Below the pieces are notes generated by a model. It saw nothing but the letters and a program-made list of their open reading frames with translations, had not been told where the DNA came from and ran no database searches. From Bog-756 sp963725275 (GTDB taxonomy: Bacteria > Actinomycetota > Acidimicrobiia > Acidimicrobiales > RAAP-2): a stretch of DNA of 64,000 nucleotides. Shown here in pieces: positions 44,255-62,802 of the stretch (position 1 is the stretch's first letter; each line of letters begins with the position of its first letter). Position numbers and translations under genes: made by a program. The stretch spans positions 248,001-312,000 of the forward strand of contig CAVRXS010000004.1 in the NCBI GenBank assembly GCA_963725275.1, given 5' to 3'.

Positions 44255-44572
44255 ATGGCTCATTTCACGCGTCGGCGGCACGAGGCGGCCCGCGCCGGCT
44301 GCCTCTTCTGTAAGCCCCACGAGGTCAACGGCTCCCCACCGGACGCTTGGTTCCCTGTCTCCGAGTTGCGGCGGCCGGACAGCAGTTCCCCGGCGGATCA
44401 GGCGGCGGGACGTCGACTGGGCATTCCGTGCGGATGGCTGATCGCTCGCTTGCCGGCGAAGAACCCTTCCCGGACTCTGGGTAGCCTGACCAGGACCTTT
44501 GCGGTCGAGCGCCCATCCTCAGCATCCGGTATGATCCATATCTGTCATGAAACCTATTGCATAGGGACTTAA
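44255..44572 (+). CDS. Possible small protein with CxxCKPHxxNG motif
   Basis: ATG 44255 follows GAGGAG at good spacing, and the first 30 residues (MAHFTRRRHEAARAGCLFCKPH...NG) look like a short family of actinobacterial proteins with a basic N-terminus and a C-x2-C motif. The rest (residues 30-105) is low-information and runs into the dnaK promoter, so the true end may be earlier or the tail may be out of frame. Function unknown. Confidence 0.4.
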   Translation: MAHFTRRRHEAARAGCLFCKPHEVNGSPPDAWFPVSELRRPDSSSPADQAAGRRLGIPCGWLIARLPAKNPSRTLGSLTRTFAVERPSSASGMIHICHETYCIGT

Positions 44573-44588
44573 GTTTGCTATACTGGCA
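44557..44588 (+). promoter_or_regulatory. dnaK promoter with partial HAIR-like (HspR) site
   Basis: TTGCAT (44557-44562), 16-nt spacer, TATACT (44579-44584). CTTAAGT-N7-ACT at 44568-44584 matches the left half and spacing of the HspR HAIR inverted repeat (CTTGAGT-N7-ACTCAAG), but the right half keeps only ACT. hspR is in the same operon. Confidence 0.6.
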
Positions 44589-44648
44589 TCCACGAGTACG
44601 AAAGCAGATCCGGCGCCAATGGAAGGCGCTGAGTAGGAGGCAGACACG

Positions 44649-46481
<1,833 letters not shown>

Positions 46482-46487
46482 TCCTCG

Positions 46488-47186
46488 GTGGCGATCGGAG
46501 ACGAGCCGCACCCTGATCTCGGGGACACCGAAACGGGGGCGGGCGGAGCCCCCGGCTCCGGGGTCGGGTCCGGCGACGACATCGTCGAGGAGACTGAGCT
46601 CGACGACGACCGGATCGATTCCGAGGTGTTCGAGGCAGAGCTCCTCGACGGCGACGGACACGGCGGGGTGACCACCGAGATCATCGACGGCACTTCGCCC
46701 GAGCTCGATGCGGTCGCGCTCGCCGAGTCCGAGCGCGACGAGTACCTCGATTCGCTCCGTCGGCTCCAGGCCGAGTTCGAGAACTACAAGAAGCGGGTGA
46801 GCAAGCAGCAGGCCGACCAGGTGTCCCGCGCAGCGGTGTCGCTGGTCGAGAAGCTGTTGCCCGTGCTCGACGCGCTCGACCTCGCCGCCGAGCACCTCGG
46901 CGACCCCGATTCGACCGACGCCAAGGCACTGGTGGCGGCCTCCGGGCTCCTGCACGGTTTGCTTGCGAAGGAGGGCCTCGAGCGCATCGACCCGTCGGGC
47001 GAGCCCTTCGACCCGACGGCCCACGAGGCGGTCGGCCGGCTGCCCGAGGACGAGACGATCGAGGTGGCCGCCGACGCCACGGACACCCCGGCCACCGGCG
47101 AGCCGCTCGTCGGCCGCGTCATGCGGCCGGGGTACCGCTGGAAGGGCACGGTGGTCCGTCCGGCGATGGTCATGGTCCAGGGCTGA
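46488..47186 (+). CDS. grpE: Nucleotide exchange factor GrpE
   Basis: A 232-aa GrpE. The N-terminal 85 residues are acidic and disordered; the coiled-coil starts at DEYLDSLRRLQAEFENYKKRV, and the C-terminal beta domain has HEAVGR and GYRWKGTVVRPAMVMV. It releases ADP from DnaK. Start GTG 46488, 6 bp after dnaK. The acid N-terminus is longer than in E. coli. Confidence 0.95.
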   Translation: MAIGDEPHPDLGDTETGAGGAPGSGVGSGDDIVEETELDDDRIDSEVFEAELLDGDGHGGVTTEIIDGTSPELDAVALAESERDEYLDSLRRLQAEFENYKKRVSKQQADQVSRAAVSLVEKLLPVLDALDLAAEHLGDPDSTDAKALVAASGLLHGLLAKEGLERIDPSGEPFDPTAHEAVGRLPEDETIEVAADATDTPATGEPLVGRVMRPGYRWKGTVVRPAMVMVQG

Positions 47187-47263
47187 CCGCGCGCCGAGCG
47201 GCACGGGGACCCAGCACGCACAGTCACGCACAGTAGAGAAGCGCACAGCAGAGAAGAGAGACG

Positions 47264-48379
47264 GTGGCGCCGCAGCGCGAATGGTTCGAGAAGGACTACT
47301 ACAAGACCCTCGGTGTGGCGAGCACGGCCAGCGCCAAGGAGATCACCAGCGCCTACCGCAAGCTGGCCAAGAAGAACCACCCGGACACCAACCCGGGGAG
47401 CGACGAGGCGTTCAAGGAGATCTCCGCCGCGTACGACGTCCTCGGTGATGCCGAGCGCCGCAAGGAGTACGACGAGGTCCGCACGCTCGGCCCGGCTGCA
47501 GCCGGGGGATTCCCTGGAGGCTTCGGTGGCGCGGGGGGCACGACCTTCCGGGTCGACAACATGGACTTCGGCGATCTCCTGGGCGGCCTCTTCGGGCGCG
47601 GCCGGCGGGGTGGCCAGCAGACCGGCCCCCAGCGCGGCGCCGACGTCGAGACCGAGCTGCACCTCTCGTTCGAGGACGCGGTCGCCGGGGTCACCACCTC
47701 GGTCAACCTGACGACGGACGCACGCTGCCACACCTGTGGCGGCTCCGGGTCCGCGCCCGGCACCAAGCCGACGACCTGTCCGCGTTGCGGGGGGAGCGGC
47801 TCGCTCCAGGACGACCAGGGGCTGTTCTCGCTCAGCCAGATCTGTCCCCAGTGCGGCGGGCGCGGGACCATCGTGACGACGCCCTGCCCGACCTGTTCCG
47901 GCAGCGGCGTCGAGCACCGAAACCGCTCCGTGAAGGTCCGCATCCCGGCCGGCGTGGAGGACGGGCAGCGCATCCGGGTCAAGGGGCGCGGTGCCGCCGG
48001 GCGGGGCAACGCCCCGAGCGGCGACCTCTACGTCGTGGTCCGGGTCGACCGCCACAGTGTCTTCGGGCGCCGCGGGCGCAATCTGACCCTGGCCGTGCCG
48101 GTCGCCTTCGCAGAGCTGGCCCTCGGGACGACGCTCACCGTTCCGACGCTCGGGGATCCGGTCACGCTGCGTGTGCCGCCGGGTACCCCGTCGGGCCGCA
48201 CCTTCCGGGTCAAGGGGCGCGGGGTTCCCGCGAGCGGGAAGAAGGCAGTCGGCGACCTGCTGGTCACCGTCGAGGTTGCCGTGCCCCGGAACCTCACCGA
48301 CGAGCAGCGCACAGCCCTCGAGGATCTGGCCAAGGTCATCGAGCCACCGGCGCGTGACGCCCTCGGGAGTGTGGGATGA
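47264..48379 (+). CDS. dnaJ: Chaperone DnaJ (type I Hsp40)
   Basis: A 371-aa DnaJ with J domain (HPD in KKNHPDTNPG), a Gly/Phe-rich region, and a zinc-binding domain with four C-x2-C-x-G-x-G repeats (CHTCGGSG, CPRCGGSG, CPQCGGRG, CPTCSGSG), then the two C-terminal substrate domains. GTG 47264 follows GAGAAGAGAGACG. The 77-bp gap after grpE holds short repeats of GCACAG. The stop overlaps the hspR start by 4 bp. Confidence 0.96.
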   Translation: MAPQREWFEKDYYKTLGVASTASAKEITSAYRKLAKKNHPDTNPGSDEAFKEISAAYDVLGDAERRKEYDEVRTLGPAAAGGFPGGFGGAGGTTFRVDNMDFGDLLGGLFGRGRRGGQQTGPQRGADVETELHLSFEDAVAGVTTSVNLTTDARCHTCGGSGSAPGTKPTTCPRCGGSGSLQDDQGLFSLSQICPQCGGRGTIVTTPCPTCSGSGVEHRNRSVKVRIPAGVEDGQRIRVKGRGAAGRGNAPSGDLYVVVRVDRHSVFGRRGRNLTLAVPVAFAELALGTTLTVPTLGDPVTLRVPPGTPSGRTFRVKGRGVPASGKKAVGDLLVTVEVAVPRNLTDEQRTALEDLAKVIEPPARDALGSVG

Positions 48380-48779
48380 GTGACGACGGGCGGTCTCGTG
48401 CCGTCTACGTGATCTCGGTCGCCGCGGAGCTCGCGGGGGTCCACCCGCAGACCCTGCGGGTCTACGAGCGGCGGGGCCTGCTCGACCCGAGCCGAACCCG
48501 CGGAGGGAGCCGCCGCTTCAGCGACAAGGACCTCGACCGCCTCCGCCACATCCAGCACCTGACCAACCAGGGGATCAACCTCGAGGGCGTGCGGCGGGTG
48601 ATGGAACTGGAGGACGAGGTGGCACGCCTCGAGAAGGAGCTGGTCACCACGCGGGCCGCCGCCCGTGAGGCGGTCGCCGTCACCCATCGGCAGTACCGGC
48701 GGGACCTGGTGCCCCTTTCGCAGCTGCCCGCCCCGACGCGACCATCCCGTCGGGCCGCACGAGAGACAGGAGGAACCCG

Positions 48780-48783
<4 letters not shown>
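48376..48783 (+). CDS. hspR: Heat-shock repressor HspR (MerR family)
   Basis: A 135-aa MerR-type regulator: [26 protein letters not shown] (helix-turn-helix and wing) and [42 protein letters not shown], followed by a coiled coil (VARLEKELV). HspR represses dnaK operons with DnaK as co-repressor, binding the HAIR repeat; a partial such site is at the dnaK promoter. The start overlaps dnaJ (ATGA) and the stop overlaps clpB (ATGA). Confidence 0.92.
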
Positions 48784-54022
<5,239 letters not shown>

Positions 54023-54026
<4 letters not shown>

Positions 54027-55333
54027 TCCCGCGCTACGCGCCCCGTGAGATGGCCTCCCTCTTCACGGACGAGGCACGCTTTGCGATGTGGCTCCAGGTC
54101 GAGCTGCTGGCCATCGACGGTTGGGTGCTGGTCGGGGACGTACCGGCCGCGGCGGCCGAGGTCTGCCACTCCCGCGCTCCCGTGGTGGACGCCGCGTTCG
54201 TGCAGGCGGTCTCCGATCGCGAGCAGGTGACCGACCACGACGTCGCCGCCTTCGTGGACGTCGTCCAGGCCGCGATCGGTGTGCCCGAGGGATCCTGGAT
54301 CCACTACGGCCTCACCTCGTCGGACGTGGTCGACACCGCCCTCTGCGCCACCCTCACCCGGGCCGCCGACCTCCTCGTCGACGCGGCGACCGGGCTGGTC
54401 CGCGCCCTCGAGCAGCGGGCGCGGGAGTCGATCGATGTCCCGGTCACCGGCAGGACCCACGGCATGCATGCCGAGCCGACCACGTTCGGAGCCAAGTTCG
54501 CACTCTGGGCGCTCCAGGCCGACCGCGACCTGCAGCGCCTCCGGGCGGCGCGCGAGCGGGTGGCGGTGGGCAAACTGTCCGGTGCGGTCGGCACCTACTC
54601 CAACATCGATCCGAGGGTCGAGGCACACGTGTGCCACGCCCTCGGACTGCAACCGGTCCCGGCCACCCAGGTCGTTGCCCGCGACCGGCACGCCGAGTAC
54701 CTCTGGGCGTGCGCCTCGGTCGGGGCGACCATCGAGCTCATCGCAACCGAGATCCGTCACCTGGCCCGGAGCGAGGTCGGCGAAGCGGAGGAACCGTTCC
54801 GGCCGGGCCAGAAGGGCAGCTCGGCGATGCCGCACAAGCGCAACCCCGTCCGCTCGGAACGGCTGAGCGGCCTGGCCCGCGTCCTGCGCGGGTATCTCTC
54901 CGCCGGCCTCGAGGACGTCGCCCTCTGGCACGAACGGGACATCTCGCACAGCTCGGTGGAGCGGGTGATCCTCCCGGACGCCAGTACGCTCACCTACTAC
55001 ATGCTCGAACAGGCAACCGGTCTGGTCGAGGGCCTCGTGCTGCACCCCGAGCGGGCGCTCGCCACCCTCACCGAGGGAGGCCATGGTCTGGTGTTCAGCC
55101 AGTCGGTCCTGCTCGCACTGGTGAGCGGTGGGCTCAGTCGGGACGCCGCGTACCGCGTCGTGCAGCGCGACGCCCGGACCGCATGGGAGGAGGGCCGTCC
55201 GTTCCGCGAGGTGCTCGAGGAGGACCCGGAGGTGGTCCTCGATCCCGCACAGCTCGACGAGGCATTCGACCTCTCGCGTACGCTCCGCCATGTGCACCGA
55301 TTCACCGACGCCCTCGAGGAGCTCGCACCATGA
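54023..55333 (+). CDS. purB: Adenylosuccinate lyase
   Basis: A 436-aa fumarase/aspartase superfamily lyase acting at two steps: SAICAR to AICAR and adenylosuccinate to AMP. Markers: MIPRYAPREMASLFTDEAR start, IHYGLTSSDVVDTAL, PVTGRTHGMHAEPTTFG with catalytic His, and the signature loop KGSSAMPHKRNP with catalytic Ser. GTG 54023 overlaps the repaired purD stop by 4 bp; ATGA overlap with purC at the end. Confidence 0.95.
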
Positions 55334-56232
55334 CCCAGTCACCTGCCACCCTGCCGCTCGTCTCGTCCGGAAAGGTCCGCGAGCTCTACGACGCCGGGGA
55401 GGACCGGTTCCTGATGGTCGCATCCGACCGCATCTCGGCGTTCGACGTGATCATGGCCGAGCCCATCCCGGACAAGGGTCGGGTGCTCACCGCGATGACC
55501 GTGGCCTGGCTCGAGGAGCTCGCCGACCTCGCTCCCAACCACCTGGTGAGTGCCGATCCGGACGCCTTCCCGGAAGGGGCGTCTGCCCTGCCCGGCGGGC
55601 TCGACGCGCTCGCCGGCCGGGCGATGCTGGTCCGCAGGGCCGACATGCTCGACATCGAGTGCATCGTGCGTGGCCACCTGGCCGGTTCGGCCTACAAGGA
55701 GTACGAGCGCAGTGGCACGGTCCACGGCATGCCCATGCCGGCCGGGCTCCGCCACGCCGACCGTCTGCCCGAGCCGATCTTCACCCCCTCGACCAAGGCC
55801 ACCGAGGGCCACGATGTCAACATCGGGATGGCCGAGGCGATCGACATCGTCGGGAAGGTTGCCGCAGAGGAGGCCGCCGAACTCTGCCTGGCCGCCTACA
55901 CGCGTGCCGCGGTGCGGGCCGAGCGAGCGGGCATCGTCATCTGCGACACCAAATTCGAGTTGGGCTTCATCGACGGGCGCCTCTCGATCTGCGACGAGGT
56001 GCTGACCCCGGACTCGTCCCGGTTCTGGCCGGCGGACGACTGCGCCCCGGGAACCAACCCGCCCTCGTTCGACAAGCAACCCCTACGCGACTGGCTCGAA
56101 GCCCAACCCTGGGACAAGCAGCCTCCCCCGCCGCCACTTGCCGCTGCTGTCGTGGCCGCGACCTCGGAGCGGTACGTCGCCGCCTACGAACGGGTCTGCG
56201 GACGCTCGCTCGCCGATTGGTACGGTGCCTGA
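55330..56232 (+). CDS. purC: SAICAR synthetase
   Basis: A 300-aa phosphoribosylaminoimidazole-succinocarboxamide synthase. SSGKVRELYDAGEDRFLMVASDRISAFDVIM at the N-terminus, EPIPDKGRVLTAMT, ECIVRGHLAGSAYKEYERSGTVHG, and C-terminal DTKFELGFIDGRLSICDEVLTPDSSRFW. Long form (as in actinobacteria). ATG 55330 overlaps the purB stop by 4 bp. Its stop overlaps the likely purS start. Confidence 0.96.
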   Translation: MTQSPATLPLVSSGKVRELYDAGEDRFLMVASDRISAFDVIMAEPIPDKGRVLTAMTVAWLEELADLAPNHLVSADPDAFPEGASALPGGLDALAGRAMLVRRADMLDIECIVRGHLAGSAYKEYERSGTVHGMPMPAGLRHADRLPEPIFTPSTKATEGHDVNIGMAEAIDIVGKVAAEEAAELCLAAYTRAAVRAERAGIVICDTKFELGFIDGRLSICDEVLTPDSSRFWPADDCAPGTNPPSFDKQPLRDWLEAQPWDKQPPPPPLAAAVVAATSERYVAAYERVCGRSLADWYGA

Positions 56233-56509
56233 GGTGGCCGACGAGCGGCGGTTCTCCGCGCAGGTCGAGGTGCTTCTCCGTGACGGCATCGCCGACCCGC
56301 AGGGAGCGACCATCGAGCGGGCCCTGCCGGCGCTGGGCCTCGCCGGGGTGACCTCGGTGCGGGCCGGGAAGTCGTTCCGCTTCGACCTGATCGCACGCGA
56401 CGACGCCGACGCCATGGCCCGGGCAACCGTCGTGGCCGACCGCCTGCTCGCCAATCCGGTCATCGAGGAGTCGGTGGTGACCGTGCATCCGGCCGGCACG
56501 TCGGGCTGA
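56225..56509 (+). CDS. purS: Phosphoribosylformylglycinamidine synthase subunit PurS
   Basis: A 94-aa Pur[61 protein letters not shown]. PurS bridges PurL and PurQ in the three-part FGAM synthase. GTG 56225 is inside the purC end (8-bp overlap); GTG 56234 is an alternative just after it. The stop shares its last base with purQ (TGATG). Confidence 0.9.
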   Translation: MPEVADERRFSAQVEVLLRDGIADPQGATIERALPALGLAGVTSVRAGKSFRFDLIARDDADAMARATVVADRLLANPVIEESVVTVHPAGTSG

Positions 56510-57201
56510 TGGCTCCGCTGGTCGGCGTCGTCCTCTTCCCGGGGACCAACTGCGAGCACGACGCGGTCCGCGCCCTCGCGGGGCTCGGTGCCGACGCAGA
56601 CCTGGTCTGGCACGCGGACACCTCGGTCGCCGGATACGACGCGCTCGTCCTGCCCGGTGGCTTCGCACACGGCGACTACCTCCGACCCGGCGCCATCGCC
56701 CGCTTCTCCCCGGTCATGGAAGCCGTGGCGGATTTCGCGTCGGGAGGCGGTCCGGTGATCGGCATCTGCAACGGGTTCCAGATCCTGACCGAGGCCGGAC
56801 TGCTTCCGGGGGCGCTCCAGAAGAACCGCGGCCTGCGGTTCGTGTGCACGACCGTGACGGTCCGGGTCGAGCGCAGCGACACCGTGCTCACCGCGGGGGT
56901 GCCGGTCGGGACCGAGCTCGCCATACCCATCAACCACTTCGAGGGGAACTACACCTGCGACGCCGCCACGCTCGACGAGCTCCGGGACGAAGGTCGGATC
57001 GTGCTCCGCTACGTGGACAATCCCAACGGGTCGGTCGACGACATCGCCGGCGTCTGCAACGCCGCGCGCAACGTGGTGGGTCTCATGCCCCACCCCGAGC
57101 GGGCATCCGACCGGCTGCTCGGTACCGCCGACGGAGCTGTGCTCCTGTCCGCCCTGCTGGTCGCGGCGGGTGCCGCTGTCACACCGGCGACGGTCGCCTG
57201 A
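56509..57201 (+). CDS. purQ: FGAM synthase glutaminase subunit PurQ
   Basis: A 230-aa class I glutamine amidotransferase. [17 protein letters not shown] start, [19 protein letters not shown], nucleophile GICNGFQIL (Cys), and C-terminal [11 protein letters not shown] with catalytic His and Glu. It supplies ammonia to PurL. ATG 56509 shares its first base with the purS stop. A convergent small gene separates it from purL. Confidence 0.95.
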   Translation: MAPLVGVVLFPGTNCEHDAVRALAGLGADADLVWHADTSVAGYDALVLPGGFAHGDYLRPGAIARFSPVMEAVADFASGGGPVIGICNGFQILTEAGLLPGALQKNRGLRFVCTTVTVRVERSDTVLTAGVPVGTELAIPINHFEGNYTCDAATLDELRDEGRIVLRYVDNPNGSVDDIAGVCNAARNVVGLMPHPERASDRLLGTADGAVLLSALLVAAGAAVTPATVA

Positions 57202-57228
57202 GCCGGCCGTACCGGGACCGCCGAGGGG

Positions 57229-57660
57229 TCAGCCGCGGGTGCGCGGGATCTTGGCCTGCTGGAGGACCGATGCACTGACCCCGACCGTCCGCCACGCCGA
57301 ATACGAGATGCCTTTGCGCTCGCCGTAGGGACGGGCCACCGTCACGAAGCTCTTCTCGAGCCCGGCGAGGTCGACCGTGTCGCCGCTGTGTGCGAGCTCG
57401 GCCTCGAGGCGCTGTCGCTCCTCGACCAGGTGCAGCTTGGCGAGCGGATCCGCGGTGGCGAGCGACGACTCGATCGTCGCCAGCCGCTTACGGATCGAGT
57501 CGGGGGTGCGCTTGCGACCCCGGCGGGGCTTGGTCGCCTCGAGCGCCTCGAGGTACTGGCGCACGACGCGCCCCTCCTCGCGTCCCTTGGCCAACGCTGC
57601 CTTGTGTGCGTCGGACATCGGCGTCTTCTTGCCGGATTTCCCCGTGGTGGTCGGTGCCAT
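57229..57660 (-). CDS. Hypothetical protein inside purine cluster
   Basis: A 143-aa protein that I do not recognise. The N-terminus is Lys/Thr-rich (TTTGKSGKKTPMSDAHKAALAKGREEGRVV), followed by a helical region with RRGRKRTPDSIRKRLATIESSLATADPLAKLHLVEERQRLEAELA (coiled coil) and a C-terminal SAWRTVGVSASVLQQAKIPRTRG. The last part resembles a short DNA-binding or Lsr2-adjacent helix, but that is not established. It is convergent with purQ. ATG 57660 has weak Shine-Dalgarno support; the frame is open further upstream. Confidence 0.65.
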   Translation of the reverse strand: MAPTTTGKSGKKTPMSDAHKAALAKGREEGRVVRQYLEALEATKPRRGRKRTPDSIRKRLATIESSLATADPLAKLHLVEERQRLEAELAHSGDTVDLAGLEKSFVTVARPYGERKGISYSAWRTVGVSASVLQQAKIPRTRG

Positions 57661-58004
57661 CTCGTCAGCTTCCCAGAGCGTCCCATTCGGGGCAAACCCG
57701 GGAGGGTGACATCGGCGTCCGTTGCGATCGTTTTCGCAGTCGAGTGCATGCTTGCTGGGGATTCGACGGGTGAACATGTGGATCACCAACGGAGAGTTCC
57801 CGTCTTTGGCATCAATGGACCGTCCCCCTACGTGCAGAGCTGGCCGAAAGGCGCTGAGAGCGGTGCTCGGCCTCGAGCGGCACGCCCTGTCCCCTAGCGA
57901 CGAAATGCACCGGGCCCGGGCCATGCGGCGCCCGATGGCTGGGCGGTGTCCGTACCGCCGGGGCCACTCCTGGACCGCAGGGGCCGGCAGATACGCTCGG
58001 ACGA
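57661..58004. other. Gene-free spacer with purL -10
   Basis: About 340 bp between the small gene and purL. I see no convincing ORF or RNA here, and parts are less GC-rich than the neighbours. TACGCT (57992-57997) lies 7 nt before the purL ATG with no Shine-Dalgarno, so purL is probably read from a leaderless promoter. Confidence 0.5.
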
Positions 58005-60317
<2,313 letters not shown>

Positions 60318-60355
60318 GCGATCGCCCGTTGGGGTCGACTCGGTCCGCCTGCGGC

Positions 60356-61207
60356 TCAGGCCGCCGACGGGCGGCGGGCGGCCAGCTGCCCGAGCACCCG
60401 GTTGGCGACCCGGAGGTCGCCGCGACCGGTGCCCACCGCGAGGTCCGGTTTGGAGGCGCCGTGGTAGTCCGATCCGCCCGTCGGCACCAGGCCGAACCGG
60501 CGGGCAAGGTTGCCGAGCTCGTTGCGCTGGCGGCGCGAGTACCGCCCGTAGGTGACCTCGAGGCCGGCGAAGCCGGCGTGGGCCAGGTCGCCCACGGCAT
60601 CGGCCAGGTCTGCTCCTTCGAGCCCGAGGCTGTAGGGGTGGGCGAGCACCGCCACACCCGCGGACGCCTCGGCCAATCCGGCCACCTCCGCACCGGTCAG
60701 GCGGGCCTTGGGCACGAACGCCGGGCCGTCGTTCCCGAGGAAGCGGTCGAACGCCTCGTCGATCGAGCCGACCACCTTTGCCGCGACCATGGCCGCTGCG
60801 AAGTGTGGGCGGCCGGTGCCCTCCTCGCTTCCGGCCAGCGCCGCGGCCATCGGGAACGTGACCGGGATGCCGAGCTGGGCGAGCCGATCGGCCAGCGCCA
60901 GGTTGCGCCGGCGCCGGTCCTCCCGGAGCCGGGCCAGTTCGGACCCGAGGGGGCTCGCGTCGTCATCCACGAAGTAGACGAGGACGTGCATGCCACCCGA
61001 CGCCACCGGTACGCAGGAGACCTCGCACCCCGGGACGAAGGTGATCCCGAGCTCGCCGGCCCGCAGTGCGGCCCCGGCGACACCGGCCAGCGAGTCGTGG
61101 TCGGTGAGGGCGACGGCGCTGCACCCTGCCGCCGCGGCCAGCTCGACCACCCGTTCGGGCGGGTCGCTCCCGTCCGAGACGGTCGAGTGGGTGTGCAGGT
61201 CGATCAT
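60356..61207 (-). CDS. PHP domain metal-dependent phosphoesterase
   Basis: A 283-aa PHP protein of the RNase AM/TrpH type. Metal ligands: DLHTHSTVSDGSDPPERVVELA (first motif), ALTDHDSLAG, PGCEVSC, VAVLAHPYSL and GSDYHGASKPDLAVG. Such proteins are 3',5'-nucleotide phosphatases or 5'-3' exoribonucleases. ATG 61207. It is convergent with purL and divergent from purF. Confidence 0.88.
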   Translation of the reverse strand: MIDLHTHSTVSDGSDPPERVVELAAAAGCSAVALTDHDSLAGVAGAALRAGELGITFVPGCEVSCVPVASGGMHVLVYFVDDDASPLGSELARLREDRRRRNLALADRLAQLGIPVTFPMAAALAGSEEGTGRPHFAAAMVAAKVVGSIDEAFDRFLGNDGPAFVPKARLTGAEVAGLAEASAGVAVLAHPYSLGLEGADLADAVGDLAHAGFAGLEVTYGRYSRRQRNELGNLARRFGLVPTGGSDYHGASKPDLAVGTGRGDLRVANRVLGQLAARRPSAA

Positions 61208-61332
61208 CCTCACCGACGCTACCGGCCCTTCCGCGGGCGGCACTAGAGTGGAGGAGAGCGGTTCGGGGAGCAGGTGGAACCGTTCCGTCGCTGACGAGCC
61301 CGACGAGCCCCGGTGCGTACGGTGACCAACCG

Positions 61333-62802
61333 ATGATGGAGGCCAAGGAAGCGTGTGGAGTCTTCGGGGTCTACGCCCCGGGGCGCTCTGTGGCACACCT
61401 GACCTTCGACGGGCTCTTCGCCCTGCAGCACCGTGGCCAGGAGTCGGCGGGCATGGCGGTCAGCGACGGCGACCTCATCACCGTGATGCGGGACATGGGT
61501 CTGGTGACCACTGTGTTCGACGAGCGCAAGCTCTCCGGTCTGCGCGGCCATCTGGCCATCGGGCACACCCGCTACTCGACGGCCGGTTCGAGTGACTGGA
61601 CCAACGCCCAACCGGCGTTCCGCGGTGTCGGGCGGGCCGGGTTCGGGCTGGCCCACAACGGCAACCTGACCAACACGGCCTCCCTGGCCGGGCTCGCCAA
61701 CATGCTGCCCGGCCTCGTCTCCTCCGACAGCGACCTCGTGGCAGAGCTCCTCGCACAGGCCTTCCCACCGGACCAGCCCGAGCGCAGTCGCGCAGAGGAC
61801 GCGGACGACCTCGAGCGGGCCCTGGTCCGCGTCCTCCCACAGCTCGAGGGGGCCTTCTCGTTCGTCCTGCTCGACGCCGACCGGCTCATCGGCGTCCGCG
61901 ATCCGAACGGGTTCCGCCCGCTCTGCCTCGGACGGCTCGAGGCGACCGACGCTTTCGAGACGGGCTGGGTGCTGGCCTCCGAGTCGCCCGCACTCGACGT
62001 CATCGGGGCCACCTTCGTCCGCGAGCTCGAACCCGGCGAGATGGTGGTCATCGACGGCACGCAGGTCCGCTCGGAGCGGCCCTTCCCCGAAGAGCGCGTC
62101 GACCCCAAGCTCTGCATCTTCGAGTTCGTCTACTTCGCCCGCCCCGACACCACCCTCTACGGCAACGAGGTCCACGGCGCCCGCCGGCGGATGGGCCAGC
62201 TGCTCGCGACCCAGCGCCCTGTCGAAGCTGATCTGGTGATGGGCGTCCCCGACTCGGGCGTGCCGGCGGCCGAGGGCTACGCCGTCGCCTCGGGCATCCC
62301 CTACGGTCAGGGGCTGGTCAAGAACCGCTACATCGGGCGGACCTTCATCGCCCCCACCCAGGCCGAGCGGGCCAGCGGGGTCCGGCGCAAGCTCAACCCG
62401 CTGCGCGAGAACATCGTCGGCAAGCGGGTCGTCGTGGTCGACGACTCGATCGTGCGGGGCACGACCACCCGGGCCATGGTCACCATGCTGCGGGATGCGG
62501 GTGCGATCGAGGTCCACCTGCGCATCTCGTCGCCGCCGTTCAAGTGGCCGTGCTTCTACGGCATCGACACACCCGACCGCACCGAGCTGCTCGCCGCGGT
62601 CAAGGACCCCGACGAGATCGCCGAGTTCCTGGACGTCGACTCGCTCGAGTACCTGAGTCTCGAGCACCTGGTCGAGGCCATCGACGCCCCCGGCGCCGGC
62701 TTCTGCGACGCCTGCCTCACCGGCACCTACCCGGTACCGGTCGGGGTGGAGATCGGCGAACGGCCGGCGCAGGTCGCGACGGCGGGCATCTCGCCGGCGT
62801 GA
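61333..62802 (+). CDS. purF: Amidophosphoribosyltransferase
   Basis: A 489-aa PurF, first step of purine synthesis from PRPP and glutamine. Nucleophile Cys8 after a short propeptide (MMEAKEAC), glutaminase motifs HRGQESAGMAV, GHTRYSTAGSS and NGNLTN; PRPP loop VVVVDDSIVRGTT. Cys residues in KLCIFEF, WPCFYG and CDACL suggest an oxygen-labile 4Fe-4S cluster as in the Bacillus-type enzyme. ATG 61333 is preceded by TACGGT with a 9-nt gap. purM overlaps its 3' end by 4 bp. Confidence 0.97.
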   Translation: MMEAKEACGVFGVYAPGRSVAHLTFDGLFALQHRGQESAGMAVSDGDLITVMRDMGLVTTVFDERKLSGLRGHLAIGHTRYSTAGSSDWTNAQPAFRGVGRAGFGLAHNGNLTNTASLAGLANMLPGLVSSDSDLVAELLAQAFPPDQPERSRAEDADDLERALVRVLPQLEGAFSFVLLDADRLIGVRDPNGFRPLCLGRLEATDAFETGWVLASESPALDVIGATFVRELEPGEMVVIDGTQVRSERPFPEERVDPKLCIFEFVYFARPDTTLYGNEVHGARRRMGQLLATQRPVEADLVMGVPDSGVPAAEGYAVASGIPYGQGLVKNRYIGRTFIAPTQAERASGVRRKLNPLRENIVGKRVVVVDDSIVRGTTTRAMVTMLRDAGAIEVHLRISSPPFKWPCFYGIDTPDRTELLAAVKDPDEIAEFLDVDSLEYLSLEHLVEAIDAPGAGFCDACLTGTYPVPVGVEIGERPAQVATAGISPA

